From the NCBI RefSeq assembly GCF_900142955.1, contig NZ_FRCP01000013.1:149679-213678 (forward strand): a stretch of 64,000 nucleotides of DNA. The letters run 5' to 3'. The stretch comes from Anaerosporobacter mobilis DSM 15930. Lineage in GTDB: Bacteria; Bacillota; Clostridia; Lachnospirales; Lachnospiraceae. The position numbers were made by a program, and so were the translations under genes. Positions within the stretch are counted from its first letter, which is position 1; each line of letters begins with the position of its first letter. Below the pieces are notes generated by a model that saw only the letters and a program-made list of their open reading frames with translations, did no database searches and was not told where the DNA came from. Positions 1-9,614 of the stretch are shown here, piece by piece.

Positions 1-1292
1 CCTTGTCTCTTTGCTCTTATAAACAATTTTATTAATAATTTATAATAACAAAAATAATAACGTTTCACGCTTATGTTTACCGGTGTAGCTACCAGATGTA
101 GATAATCCCAGTGTGATGGATTATCCGTAATCATACGATCTTTGAACTCATCATATACCTCTGTTGTAAATTCTGGTGTGAATATTGATATTGCAACATG
201 CTTTAATTGATTCTTCTTAATCCATCTATAGAGATTATTAAAATCTTTCGGAGTAAAATTAAAATTAACAATAAACATTCCCATAATATTAATACCTAAT
301 TGGTTGCATATGGCGATGGTTTCCACATTGTTTTGTAGATTAGAATGTTTGTTATATTCAACTAGTGTTTGTTCATAGATTGCCTCCAAGCCAACTAATA
401 CGTAATATAATCCTATCTCCTTTAAGTCTGCCATAATGGAGCTATTATTCGCTATAAAATCAGCTCTGCCATAACAAATATAGTTCTTCTTAATCTTTTT
501 CTCTTTTATTAACTGAACAAACTTACTTAATCGTTCCTTATCAATAAGAAAATCATCATCAACAATATAGATGTTTTCAGATTGAATGGATTCTATCTCC
601 TTCACTACCTCTTCAATATCTCTTGTTACATACTTTCCCGCATTCATCTTGTTTCTATGACAAAATCTACAACGATAAGGACAACAATATGCCGTACGAA
701 CCCAAGCAGCATGTTCTAATGCCAAATATCTATAATTACTAGGATGCTCATAAAAATACGTTCGATCTGGTAGAGGAAGTTCTTTTATCTCAAATGGAAG
801 CGCTTTATTATGAAACCACCGACCTTCCTTCTTATAACAGATGCCTTCTAAACTGGATAAATCGATATCCTGACTTAATATAGAGTGCTTAATAATATCT
901 ATAAGTTTGAATATATCAAATGTTGTGAGAATATAATCTACATACTCCTTATACATTCTTTCATAACATAACTGTGCATGTAGTCCTCCAATTACAGTAA
1001 TGATATCTTCATTAAACGCTTTTGCATCTCTACAATATTCAAGCATAAAATTTTCTTGTCTCGTTCTCCCACATACATATACGAGATCTGGTTTATATTT
1101 CTTTAGCGCTTGTGGTACTCCTGATCTTTCAATCTGTCCATCATACATATATACTTGATGTCCTTCTTCCCCAAGCATTGTTGCTATGTATTCTAACTCT
1201 AGGCATTCATTTTCAATAACTCCAACGAAATTATATTTTGTTCTCGATATCTCAGGATGGATAAGCAAAATTGATAAATTATTCTTTACCAT
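1..1292 (-). CDS. B12-binding radical SAM protein (3' end cut by window edge)
   Basis: Reading the minus strand from an ATG at 1292 gives an open frame to the window edge. The N-terminal ~130 residues look like a cobalamin-binding (Rossmann) domain: an early LLIHPE stretch, then GGLHAQL. Near residue 215 is the radical SAM CxxxCxxC motif (CPYRCRFC), which binds the 4Fe-4S cluster that cleaves S-adenosylmethionine. A later IVDDDFLID stretch and a GLEA-type segment also fit the radical SAM barrel. The start has GGAG about 5 nt upstream and overlaps the last 14 bases of the preceding acyl-adenylate ligase gene, so the two are probably translationally coupled. The substrate cannot be told from sequence. 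The ligase and acyltransferase upstream in the operon suggest a lipid-related role, which is inference. Confidence 0.85.
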   Translation of the reverse strand, partial: MVKNNLSILLIHPEISRTKYNFVGVIENECLELEYIATMLGEEGHQVYMYDGQIERSGVPQALKKYKPDLVYVCGRTRQENFMLEYCRDAKAFNEDIITVIGGLHAQLCYERMYKEYVDYILTTFDIFKLIDIIKHSILSQDIDLSSLEGICYKKEGRWFHNKALPFEIKELPLPDRTYFYEHPSNYRYLALEHAAWVRTAYCCPYRCRFCHRNKMNAGKYVTRDIEEVVKEIESIQSENIYIVDDDFLIDKERLSKFVQLIKEKKIKKNYICYGRADFIANNSSIMADLKEIGLYYVLVGLEAIYEQTLVEYNKHSNLQNNVETIAICNQLGINIMGMFIVNFNFTPKDFNNLYRWIKKNQLKHVAISIFTPEFTTEVYDEFKDRMITDNPSHWDYLHLVATPVNISVKRYYFCYYKLLIKLFIRAKRQ

Positions 1293-2985
1293 TGTTCTCC
1301 TCCTCTTCTAATTTTGTATAAGCTATTTTACCAACCAATGTCTTCGGTAGCTCTTTTCGAATCTCATATTCAAAGGGCCAAGAATATTTAGCCAAGTTTT
1401 CCTCACAATACCCCTTAATGGATTCTAGTAGTTCTTTTGTTTCTTCTACTCCGTTTCGTAGCACAATAAACGCTTTTGCCACTTGCGTTTTATATGGATG
1501 AGCAATACCAATGACGCATGATAGCAACACATCTGGATGAGAATCAATGATGTTTTCAATATATTGAGGGTAAATGGAATAACCGGAGGATACAATCATT
1601 CTTTTTAGTCGTTGTTTGAAATAGATAAAACCGTCTTCATCCATGTATCCCAAATCTCCCGTATGCAGCCATATACTTTCGTCTTTATGTTTTCTAAGAA
1701 TTTTCTTCGTTTCATCTTCATCATTCACATATCCAACCATTACAGTTGGTCCACTTATAACGATCTCCCCTTCTTCCCCATATGGTAATTCTTCCTCTGT
1801 ATCAGGTCTAACGATTTTGTAATATGTATCGGGATAAGGAATCCCTACACTTCCTTCCCTATAATAAGACATAGGCATCATGCAACTTCCTGTAACACAT
1901 TCCGTTAGCCCATATCCTTCTCTAAGTTTAATGTGACAATTATGATCCCCAAGAAATTCTTCTACTTTCTCCTTTAAACTAACGGACAAAGAATCTCCAC
2001 CTGATATTGCACATTTTAAAAAGGATAGATCCACTCCCTCTAACCGATTATTTTTAAGCAGTGCTTCATATAAGGTCGGCACTCCTGCAATAATATTAGG
2101 CTTATATCTCCTCAATAAGCGGTCAAACGTCTTCGCACTAAATTGAGGTAATATTATACTTGTTCCACCAAAATATTGCACGGTATGAATACAAATTCCT
2201 AAACCAAATCCATGAAAGATTGGCATTATTGCCAAGACTGTATCTTGTTCTTCAAGACACTGGCAAGCCTCTAGCCCTTGCATAACAAGTGCATTAAAAT
2301 TAAGATTTGATAATGCAATTCCTTTTGGGTATCCAGAAGTTCCACCGCTATATAAGATTGCAGCAATTTCGTTACTTTTATATGTATCTTTAATTTCCTC
2401 TGTACAATTTATATATAAATGAAAGAAATCATTCCATTTCAATGTTAAATCACTATCTTCTAACTTAATCTTTCTTCCCTTTGTTAAATGGTATCCCAGC
2501 TTCATAGGAAGCGGCATTGAATCGCCTACAGATACGACAATACATTTTTTTAATGCTGTTTTGTTTGCTATGTGATTTATCTTATTAAATGAAAGATCAA
2601 TACAGATGACATATTCACTTTGCGTTAGATTTAAGTAGTATTTGATTTCATTCTCAGCAGATAGTGGATGAATCATATTCGCTATAGCACCAATTTTGTT
2701 TAATGCATAAAAGCTAATCATTGCTTCTGGTGTATTCGGCATACATATACTTACTATGTCCTTATACTTAATTCCCAAACTCTTAAATGCCTTCGCACAC
2801 TGATCGATCTGTTTTATAAATTGCTCATATGTTTTTTTATTACCGAAATAGTTGTAGCTTATATGCTTCGGATGTTTATCACAAGAATCCTTAATCATTT
2901 GATATAATGACGTATCGGGATATTCAAGATGTTTCTTTACACCGTCATAAAACTTATACCACGGAGTCTTTATCTCTTTATTCAT
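1279..2985 (-). CDS. Acyl-adenylate-forming ligase (acyl-CoA synthetase family)
   Basis: A 568-residue member of the AMP-binding (ANL) superfamily, which activates a carboxylic acid as acyl-AMP and usually passes it to CoA or a carrier protein. The signature YSGGTSGYPKG is at residues 212-222. The later EGYGLTE motif (about 357) and HTGDLGYMDEDGF (about 443) are the normal ATP-binding and hinge motifs, and the C-terminal lid ends with a catalytic-lysine context (KTLVGKIAYTKL). The size fits medium or long-chain fatty acid ligases. It lies 3 bp after the PlsC-type acyltransferase gene and overlaps the radical SAM gene, so the three form one minus-strand operon. AGAAAGGA precedes the ATG. Substrate length, and whether CoA or a carrier is the acceptor, are not visible. 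Confidence 0.88.
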   Translation of the reverse strand: MNKEIKTPWYKFYDGVKKHLEYPDTSLYQMIKDSCDKHPKHISYNYFGNKKTYEQFIKQIDQCAKAFKSLGIKYKDIVSICMPNTPEAMISFYALNKIGAIANMIHPLSAENEIKYYLNLTQSEYVICIDLSFNKINHIANKTALKKCIVVSVGDSMPLPMKLGYHLTKGRKIKLEDSDLTLKWNDFFHLYINCTEEIKDTYKSNEIAAILYSGGTSGYPKGIALSNLNFNALVMQGLEACQCLEEQDTVLAIMPIFHGFGLGICIHTVQYFGGTSIILPQFSAKTFDRLLRRYKPNIIAGVPTLYEALLKNNRLEGVDLSFLKCAISGGDSLSVSLKEKVEEFLGDHNCHIKLREGYGLTECVTGSCMMPMSYYREGSVGIPYPDTYYKIVRPDTEEELPYGEEGEIVISGPTVMVGYVNDEDETKKILRKHKDESIWLHTGDLGYMDEDGFIYFKQRLKRMIVSSGYSIYPQYIENIIDSHPDVLLSCVIGIAHPYKTQVAKAFIVLRNGVEETKELLESIKGYCEENLAKYSWPFEYEIRKELPKTLVGKIAYTKLEEEENNGKE

Positions 2986-2988
2986 TAT

Positions 2989-3585
2989 CTAGATTCCTTT
3001 CTTAGCATGAATAATTAATTCTTTTACGGTGGTAAATAATACTACATTTGCTTCTTCTATTGAAATCTGTGTAACATCCAGTGGTTCTCCAAAGGTTATT
3101 TTCAAATTCTTACTTCGGAATCTATAATCACCTGTTATGGAATATGGTATGATCTTACTCTTAGTTCTTTGGGCCATGGCAACTGCCCCAAACTTAAATG
3201 GTAATACTATCTCCTGTGTATAATTTCTCTTTGCTTCTGGCGATACATTAATCAAGCAGCCCTCATTAAGATGCTGAATGGCTAAGTTTAATGCTTCTTT
3301 GTTTCTATTTGCATGTAAATCAACAGGTATCGTTCCAATTGCTCGATAAAACCAACCAAACTTTCCATTATGTAATTCTTTCTTCGCTAAAGTATGCATA
3401 ACTCTTTTCGTGCATACATCAACTAATAGAGGATCAAGCGCATGTTTATGGTTTCCAGCTATAACTGCTGCTCCATATTTCGGTATGGCTTCTTGATTAA
3501 TAATTTTAGGATTATAGTATGCTTTGAATAAAACTGTAAATATTGGTCGTAATATCTTATATAACTGTGCCCTATTATTCTTCAT
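2989..3585 (-). CDS. PlsC-type 1-acylglycerol-phosphate acyltransferase family protein
   Basis: A 198-residue acyltransferase of the LPLAT/PlsC family. The catalytic HX4D motif is NHKHALDP (H46, D51). The third block, usually FPEGTRS, is present as SPEAKRN, so it is diverged at two normally conserved positions. Family members move an acyl chain from acyl-CoA or acyl-carrier protein to lysophosphatidate or related acceptors at the membrane. This is the first gene of the operon with the acyl ligase and radical SAM protein, and the ligase could supply its activated acyl donor (inference). A GGGGGAAG stretch lies upstream of the ATG at 3585. The weak block III leaves open a different acceptor. 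Confidence 0.85.
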   Translation of the reverse strand: MKNNRAQLYKILRPIFTVLFKAYYNPKIINQEAIPKYGAAVIAGNHKHALDPLLVDVCTKRVMHTLAKKELHNGKFGWFYRAIGTIPVDLHANRNKEALNLAIQHLNEGCLINVSPEAKRNYTQEIVLPFKFGAVAMAQRTKSKIIPYSITGDYRFRSKNLKITFGEPLDVTQISIEEANVVLFTTVKELIIHAKKGI

Positions 3586-3688
3586 ACTCTTGCTTCTTCC
3601 CCCCTTTTTGATACTATCTTAGTAATTATAATCTATATTTATACATTTCACCAGTTATACTGCATTATAGATATAAATATTTCATTAA

Positions 3689-3718
3689 TTTACATTCATA
3701 TACTTTCTATGATATAAT
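3689..3718 (+). promoter_or_regulatory. Sigma-A-type promoter for the DHH gene
   Basis: TTTACA at 3689-3694 and a perfect TATAAT at 3713-3718 are separated by 18 bp, upstream of the DHH phosphoesterase. Transcription would begin near 3725, leaving a leader of about 100 nt before the chosen start. Confidence 0.6.
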
Positions 3719-3824
3719 ATTCCCATATATTTCAAGTTAGTTAATGTGAAAGATGAATCTTACACACGCAACTTTGTGTTTGCAGACCGAAGTTTGCAGA
3801 CTACAGAAAGGGTATGGTTATTTT

Positions 3825-5360
3825 ATGAGATTATCCGAATTGACTACATATAAAGATATCATTATTCAATGTCATGACAATCCAGATGCCGATTCTTTGG
3901 CTAGTGGATTTGCCTTATATTCTTATTTTAAGGAAAAAGATATTCCTTGTAGATTTGTGTACTCAGGTAAAAACCAGATAACAAAATCCAACCTTGTTCT
4001 GATGATGAAAGAATTAAAGATACCAATTTCTTATGTGAGCGAAATAGGTGAAGTGGACTTACTTATAACCGTTGATTGTCAATGCGGTGCAGGAAACACG
4101 ACTCTTCTTACTGGTGCTTCCCATGTTGCAGTTATCGATCATCATCAAACTATAGACGATTCCTTCAAGCTTTCCACCATAAAAAGTAATTATGGTAGTT
4201 GTTCAACAATCGTGTGGCAGATGCTACAAGAGGAAGGTTTTCCAGTTAACTCTCATCCCGATATTGCTACCGCATTATATTATGGACTCTATATGGATAC
4301 CAGTCAGCTTTCTGAGATCTATCATCCGGCAGATAAGGATATGAGAGATAGTTTAGAGTATAATCAATCTACCATCTTCCGACTTATTCATTCCAATATA
4401 TCACTGAATGAATTACAACTTGCAGGATATGCTCTAACGGATTTTCAATACTCTGATACGTACCGTTTTTCTGTTATTATGACTAATCCCTGCGATCCCA
4501 ATATACTAGGCGTCATTAGCGACTTTGCCTTACAAGTTGATACCATAGATACTTGTGTTGTCTACAACCGCTTAGGAACAGATTACAAGTTATCCATACG
4601 TAGCTGTGTGAAAGAGATACGGGCGAATGAACTAGCCTGGTATCTAACTGAAGGAATCGGTTCCGGCGGCGGTCATATTAACAAGTCCGGTGGATTCATA
4701 TTCGTGAAAGACTTCTTGCACCTACAACCTGACGGTGATATGAATTCCTATCTGTATCACAAGATGGAAGAATACTACAACAGTTATGATCTTATCTACG
4801 CTAAGGATTATACTGCCGATCTAACTTCGCTAAAGTTGTATCTTAAGAAGAATATACCAATCGGCGTAGTAATTACTTCTGAATTATTAGAAGAGAACAC
4901 ACCTATTCTGGTTCGTACATTAGAGGGTGATTTAGAAACAACCGTGTCTGATTCTCTTTATATTATGATAGACATTCAAGGAGAAGTATCTCTCATCCAT
5001 AAAGACAAATTCGAAAGTAGTTATATGTTTATAGATGGGGCACCGAATATACATACGGATTATCTCCCTACAATTAAGAACACAATTAACGGACATACCT
5101 ATATAATAAACAAACACATACATACCTGCGTTGCACTCGGTACAACTCATATCTATGCTAAAGAATTACAACGAACGTGCAAAGTATTCACCTCATGGGA
5201 TGAAAGTAAATACATGCTTGGAAAACCTGGTGATTATCTAGCGGTTCGTAGTGATGATTTACATGACGTATATGTTATTGAGCGAAATATATTCTTCAAA
5301 ACATACGAAGAAGACTCTCAATCAAACGTCGATTCAACTTCTAAGAGCCCTCTTATATAG
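3825..5360 (+). CDS. DHH/DHHA1 phosphoesterase, NrnA/GdpP-like, with long C-terminal extension
   Basis: With the start at 3825 the protein has 511 residues. Motif I is HDNPDADS (residues 17-24) and the name-giving DHH motif is at 105-107, so both metal-binding motifs of the DHH phosphoesterase family are intact. The DHHA1 half contains the substrate-binding GSGGGHINKSGG stretch (about 280). Relatives hydrolyse nanoRNA, pAp or cyclic dinucleotides. About 190 residues follow the DHHA1 domain, which is longer than NrnA (about 320 residues); I do not recognise this tail. The frame stays open back to an ATG at 3753, but that ATG lacks a spaced ribosome site. The ATG at 3825 has GAAAGGG 12 nt upstream and begins the conserved core. 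The real substrate is undetermined. Confidence 0.85.
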   Translation: MRLSELTTYKDIIIQCHDNPDADSLASGFALYSYFKEKDIPCRFVYSGKNQITKSNLVLMMKELKIPISYVSEIGEVDLLITVDCQCGAGNTTLLTGASHVAVIDHHQTIDDSFKLSTIKSNYGSCSTIVWQMLQEEGFPVNSHPDIATALYYGLYMDTSQLSEIYHPADKDMRDSLEYNQSTIFRLIHSNISLNELQLAGYALTDFQYSDTYRFSVIMTNPCDPNILGVISDFALQVDTIDTCVVYNRLGTDYKLSIRSCVKEIRANELAWYLTEGIGSGGGHINKSGGFIFVKDFLHLQPDGDMNSYLYHKMEEYYNSYDLIYAKDYTADLTSLKLYLKKNIPIGVVITSELLEENTPILVRTLEGDLETTVSDSLYIMIDIQGEVSLIHKDKFESSYMFIDGAPNIHTDYLPTIKNTINGHTYIINKHIHTCVALGTTHIYAKELQRTCKVFTSWDESKYMLGKPGDYLAVRSDDLHDVYVIERNIFFKTYEEDSQSNVDSTSKSPLI

Positions 5361-5431
5361 GACGATGCAACTATGCAATCAGATCAAAAACAATAAATAC
5401 ATAATAGACATTTAATAGACATTTCCATAAA

Positions 5432-5483
5432 TTTAGGCATACTTTCAAAAGAATCAAAAACTTCTTTAAAAAGTATGCCTAAA
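5432..5483. terminator. Bidirectional terminator-like hairpin
   Basis: Arms at 5432-5445 and 5470-5483 (TTTAGGCATACTTT and its complement) sit between the convergent DHH gene and ABC permease gene. A related hairpin with the same GGCATACTT core is at 9615-9655. Confidence 0.6.
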
Positions 5484-5522
5484 CGGTATATTAAACTAGA
5501 TCTGCATCACGTACTTTGGCAA

Positions 5523-7940
5523 TTAATCCACTGATTTAAGTGCATCAATCATATCTACATTCTTCAGTTTTATATGCATCATAATCATTACGAAGAAGGC
5601 AAACAATAAGGTAATACAACCAGATATTATATAGCTACTCATATATACATCTCTTAACATAAACATAGTATCTGTCTCTGCTGTATTCACTATAAAGTTA
5701 TAAAGAATCTTTCCCATAAAGGAACCTGTAAGTATCCCCAATAAAGTTAGTATTATATTCTCTCGAAAGATATACATAGTAACTTCATTATCGAAAAATC
5801 CCAATACTTTTATTGTAGACAATTCCCTTATACGCTCAGATACATTAATATTAATTAAATTGTATAAAACTACAAACGCCAAACAACCCGAAGATGCTAT
5901 AATGAAGATCATAACTACCTTCAAACTTGAATCACCACTAGTATCTTTCATCTCTGACATAAGTGTTACATTCATGACCTTATCCGCATTCATTAGTGCC
6001 TTTTGTATCTCTTCTTTTTCATATGATTTTAGATTCAATAACTGCGCATTGAAGGTGATATCTTTCTTAAAAATCTGCTCATAATACGTAGGGGACAAAT
6101 ATATATAATGTTCAAAGTAATTTTCCGCTATATGCTCGACCTTAACTTCATGCAAGTTTTCATCTGCATCTTTTAATGTAACCACATCACCCACCGATGC
6201 GTCTAAGAGTTTTGCTAATTGTTCACTGATGACTATACCAGTATCCGATAATCCGTATTCATCACCTGTTTCTCTATTATTTAATAATACGAAGTTTGAT
6301 AATGCATCTACTTCTTTAGGAACGTACATCATAGCACTTTGCTTATTCATTCCCTCTTTGCTAAATGTTATCGCTTCTTGATGAATGTCAAGGCTTGATT
6401 CATACTCCTCTAATTCACTTAACAGCCTCGTATAAGCATCCTCCGTTTCTTTATCAACGTTATCATTGAATATAACCATAGCATCATATCTTAATAACTT
6501 ATCAAATTGCTTCTCCACCGTCACTTCATTTGATTTATTCAAAGAAAAACCAGTTACTAGCAATGCCATACAACCAGCAATTCCTAATATAGTCATAATC
6601 ATACGTTGTTTATACCGAAACAGATTTCGGAATGTTACTTTGTAATTAAAATTCAGTCTTTTCCATAACGGCGTTATTCTCTCAAGTAAAATCTTCTTAC
6701 CTACCTTTGGAGCCTTAACTCTCATAAGCGTAGAAGGATTTTCTTTTAGCTCAGCCTTCAATACAAATACTGCTGCTCCAACCGTACAAAGTATAGATAT
6801 AACAAAAGACTGTATAATTTCTAATGGGTATAACTGTACTTGAATCTCAGGTATATCAAACATTCCCCTATATGCATCATTGATGATATAAGGTATAATT
6901 GTGCTTCCCACTATTATACCAATTGCAGCACCTACTATGCTTGCTAGTGCTGCATATATGACAAACTTCCTTGCAATCTCTAAGTCCGTATATCCTAATG
7001 CTTTTAATGTACCGATCTCTGTTCGTTTTTCTTCAACCATTCTAGTCATTGTGGTTAAACATATTAAAACGGCAACTAGAAAGAAGAAGATGGGAAGTAC
7101 ATTAGCTATTCGGTCAAGACTTTGAATAGAGCTTCCGTAGGTGGAATACCCCGCATTATCACTTCGGTCGAAGATATAGTATTGACCTGTTGCTTTGTTA
7201 GCAAATAATTCTTCAAGATATTTATTGTTTTTCTCCATCGTATCTTTATAATCATCGCTATATGGAGCAAGATTCTCTACATCTTTAAATCGTACATATG
7301 CCTCTGTGTATACCTCCATAGATATATCCACACTATTAACTACTGCAAAATAATCTATACTACCTTTTCCAACTGTTGTATTGCCTCTGGATTCTATATC
7401 AATATACAGTGGGCTTTTCACAAAACCAACTATTTTATATGTGTCACGATTAAAAGAATTCATGGTATATTCATCCGATTCTACCGTGTACTCATCACCA
7501 ATTTGTAATTCTTCATTCTGTCTCACCTTATCGTCTAAGGCGATTTCTCCCTCATTCTCAGGAAGTCTTCCTTCAACAACGACGAATGTATTCAAGTAAC
7601 TGTTGCTTTGGGGATTATACTCCATGAATTTAACCACACTATTTCTATTGGTTACATTGACATCTATACTATGTGTTTGATAATAATCTAAGATATTCTC
7701 ATCTTCCTCAAGCACCTTTAAATCATTTTCGTTAAGCCCCAATGCCGATACAACTTTACTATCCATAAGATTATTCTCACGATAGAATGTATCGATTGAA
7801 GTTTCCATATCTGGACCAGTCGCCTTAATTCCCGAATAAAAAGCTACTCCTAAAAATATGATGGCTAAGATCGATATAAATCTCGCCTTTGATGATAAAA
7901 TCTCTCTTACAATTGATTTGCTATATGCCTTCTTTTGCAT
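5523..7940 (-). CDS. ABC transporter permease with two FtsX domains
   Basis: An 805-residue membrane protein with the MacB/FtsX layout: one N-terminal transmembrane segment (about 18-38), a large extracytoplasmic region, three transmembrane segments (about 285-400), a second extracytoplasmic region following another TM near 450, and three C-terminal segments. The conserved cytoplasmic loop (RTEIGTLKALGY, later RELSTIKVLGF) before the membrane spans of each half is typical of FtsX family permeases. These proteins work by mechanotransmission with an ATPase partner, in drug or peptide efflux, lipoprotein release or sensing. The ATPase gene ends 12 bp upstream, so they form an operon. A second, homologous pair is at 17937-20989. 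No substrate can be assigned. AGGAG precedes the ATG. Confidence 0.9.
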   Translation of the reverse strand: MQKKAYSKSIVREILSSKARFISILAIIFLGVAFYSGIKATGPDMETSIDTFYRENNLMDSKVVSALGLNENDLKVLEEDENILDYYQTHSIDVNVTNRNSVVKFMEYNPQSNSYLNTFVVVEGRLPENEGEIALDDKVRQNEELQIGDEYTVESDEYTMNSFNRDTYKIVGFVKSPLYIDIESRGNTTVGKGSIDYFAVVNSVDISMEVYTEAYVRFKDVENLAPYSDDYKDTMEKNNKYLEELFANKATGQYYIFDRSDNAGYSTYGSSIQSLDRIANVLPIFFFLVAVLICLTTMTRMVEEKRTEIGTLKALGYTDLEIARKFVIYAALASIVGAAIGIIVGSTIIPYIINDAYRGMFDIPEIQVQLYPLEIIQSFVISILCTVGAAVFVLKAELKENPSTLMRVKAPKVGKKILLERITPLWKRLNFNYKVTFRNLFRYKQRMIMTILGIAGCMALLVTGFSLNKSNEVTVEKQFDKLLRYDAMVIFNDNVDKETEDAYTRLLSELEEYESSLDIHQEAITFSKEGMNKQSAMMYVPKEVDALSNFVLLNNRETGDEYGLSDTGIVISEQLAKLLDASVGDVVTLKDADENLHEVKVEHIAENYFEHYIYLSPTYYEQIFKKDITFNAQLLNLKSYEKEEIQKALMNADKVMNVTLMSEMKDTSGDSSLKVVMIFIIASSGCLAFVVLYNLININVSERIRELSTIKVLGFFDNEVTMYIFRENIILTLLGILTGSFMGKILYNFIVNTAETDTMFMLRDVYMSSYIISGCITLLFAFFVMIMMHIKLKNVDMIDALKSVD

Positions 7941-7952
7941 GTCTTATCACTC

Positions 7953-8654
7953 CTACCATTCAATTTCTTCAACTGGAATCGGATTTTCGTTCACTTCAAT
8001 GCTTCTAACTTTCGCATCATTAATCCGGATTACCCTGTTTGCAATTGGCGCAAGTGCTGAGTTATGAGTGATAATAAGTACAGTCGTACCTGTGTTTTTG
8101 CATGCATCTTGTAAGGTTTTTAAAATCTGTTTTCCTGTATTATAATCAAGTGCTCCTGTTGGCTCATCGCAAAGTAACAACTTAGGGTTTTTAGCAATGG
8201 CTCTGGCTATGGATACCCTTTGTTGTTCTCCTCCTGATAGTTGTGATGGGAAATTATCTTTTCTATGACTAAGCCCAACAAGCGCAAGAACCTCATCAAC
8301 ATCTAACGCATTCCTTGAAATCTGGGTAGCAAGCTCTACATTCTCTTTTGCCGTCAAATTCTGAACTAAATTATAGAATTGAAATACAAATCCTACATCG
8401 TTTCTTCTATAATTGGTAAGTTGCTTGTTATTGAACTTAGAGATTTCTACATCATCAACGATAATCTTGCCTTCATCACAAGTATCCATTCCTCCTAGTA
8501 TATTGAGGACAGTTGATTTTCCTGCACCACTAGGGCCTAATATAATAACAAGTTCTCCCTTTTCAACTGAGAAATTAATACCGTCATTGGCAGCAATAAC
8601 TGTATCGCCCATTTTATATCTCTTATATTCATCAATAATTTCTATAAACGCCAT
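7953..8654 (-). CDS. ABC transporter ATP-binding protein (MacB/LolD type)
   Basis: A 233-residue ATPase with Walker A GPSGAGKST, Q-loop QFYNLVQN, signature LSGGEQQR, Walker B LLLCDEPTGALD and H-loop ITHN. The GEQQR signature and the EPTGALD sequence are typical of the MacB/LolD subfamily that pairs with FtsX permeases. The start at 8654 (MAFIEIID) has AAAGG 11 nt upstream. An in-frame ATG at 8666 is too close to that site. The gene is 12 bp upstream of its permease and divergent from a TetR regulator, so TetR control of the transporter is likely but inferred. Confidence 0.92.
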   Translation of the reverse strand: MAFIEIIDEYKRYKMGDTVIAANDGINFSVEKGELVIILGPSGAGKSTVLNILGGMDTCDEGKIIVDDVEISKFNNKQLTNYRRNDVGFVFQFYNLVQNLTAKENVELATQISRNALDVDEVLALVGLSHRKDNFPSQLSGGEQQRVSIARAIAKNPKLLLCDEPTGALDYNTGKQILKTLQDACKNTGTTVLIITHNSALAPIANRVIRINDAKVRSIEVNENPIPVEEIEW

Positions 8655-8787
8655 ATGAATAACCATGCCTTTCTTAAAGCCTGCACACTTTGGGCCGCAG
8701 ACACATATTTGTGTGTCAAAAATCTAATTTTTCACACGAACCTCCACTTAAGTGATTCTTAATTAGTTTGTACTCGATGCTATCAAC

Positions 8788-8802
8788 TAGACACTTTGTC
8801 TA
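8788..8802. promoter_or_regulatory. Candidate TetR operator
   Basis: The palindrome TAGACA-CTT-TGTCTA lies in the 354-bp divergent space between the ABC operon and the tetR gene. Half-site form, length and position suit a TetR-family operator. This is inference from context. Confidence 0.5.
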
Positions 8803-8872
8803 ATTAATAGTACAATAACTAATATAAATAATAATTGACTTAGTAACAATAATCACATATTTCCTTATTGAT

Positions 8873-8909
8873 ATGAAATGAACACTTTATCAAGAAGTGT
8901 TCATTTCAT
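8873..8909. promoter_or_regulatory. Perfect 37-bp palindrome upstream of tetR-family gene
   Basis: Perfect 15-bp arms (ATGAAATGAACACTT at 8873-8887 and its complement at 8895-8909) surround a 7-bp centre, 100 bp upstream of the TetR start. There is no T-run, so an operator or mRNA structure is more likely than a terminator. Confidence 0.5.
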
Positions 8910-9008
8910 GTCGAAAATGATAAAATTATTCAAAGAAACTCCACATTGATATGCTTGTCTACATTAGAAAGAGTTTCGTTCAATATAAAATTATAGCGAG
9001 GTGACAAA

Positions 9009-9572
9009 ATGGCAGGAACAAAAGGAAATCGTAGAACACTCTATACAAAAAAGGTAATTAAAGAAAGTATCATAGACCTACTTCAAGAAAAAGAAATTCA
9101 TCAAATTACAGTCACTGACATCTGTAATAAAGCGGATATTAATAGAGGTACTTTCTATACCCATTACAAAGATGCTTATGATCTTTTAGAATCCATGGAG
9201 GACGAGCTATTTGATCAAATACTGAAATATGCTCTAGAAACCCCTCTAGAAACACATCTAAATACTTTATTAATTAATGTGTTTGACTTGATTGCCCAGA
9301 ATAAGCAACTATGTAAGATATTATTTTGCAAGCAAAGAGGAAGTAAGGTCCTAGATCGTATTCTCTATATTGCCCATAAATTAGAAATTGATACACTTGT
9401 AGGAAACTTAGATCTAGATGACGTTTATATGGACTATTTAATTAAATATTCTTTAGGCGGAATATTATCCATTATTCAAGTATGGTTAGAAAATGATTTA
9501 AGAGAGTCTCCCTCTGACCTTGTTAAATTCTTAAATAATGTAATGGCGAATAAAGAAATTTTTCAGAATTAA
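9009..9572 (+). CDS. TetR/AcrR-family transcriptional regulator
   Basis: A 187-residue regulator. Residues 10-55 form the TetR helix-turn-helix (sequence around ITVTDICNKADINRGTFYTHY, with the usual T.YxHF-type end of the recognition helix as FYTHYKD). The rest is a helical ligand domain of the kind often found in Firmicute TetR_C_33-like proteins. GCGAGGTG precedes the ATG. It is transcribed away from the ABC transporter operon at 5523-8654, and the shared intergenic region holds two palindromes, so it probably represses that operon and itself. The inducing ligand is unknown. Confidence 0.85.
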   Translation: MAGTKGNRRTLYTKKVIKESIIDLLQEKEIHQITVTDICNKADINRGTFYTHYKDAYDLLESMEDELFDQILKYALETPLETHLNTLLINVFDLIAQNKQLCKILFCKQRGSKVLDRILYIAHKLEIDTLVGNLDLDDVYMDYLIKYSLGGILSIIQVWLENDLRESPSDLVKFLNNVMANKEIFQN

Positions 9573-9614
9573 ACATGATCTGAATACTTTATCCAATCAC
9601 AAACCTATTTAGAA

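Noticed and set aside
4932..5150. Cys/Tyr-rich minus-strand open frame
   Set aside because: Lies wholly within the DHH gene on the opposite strand without a start signal.
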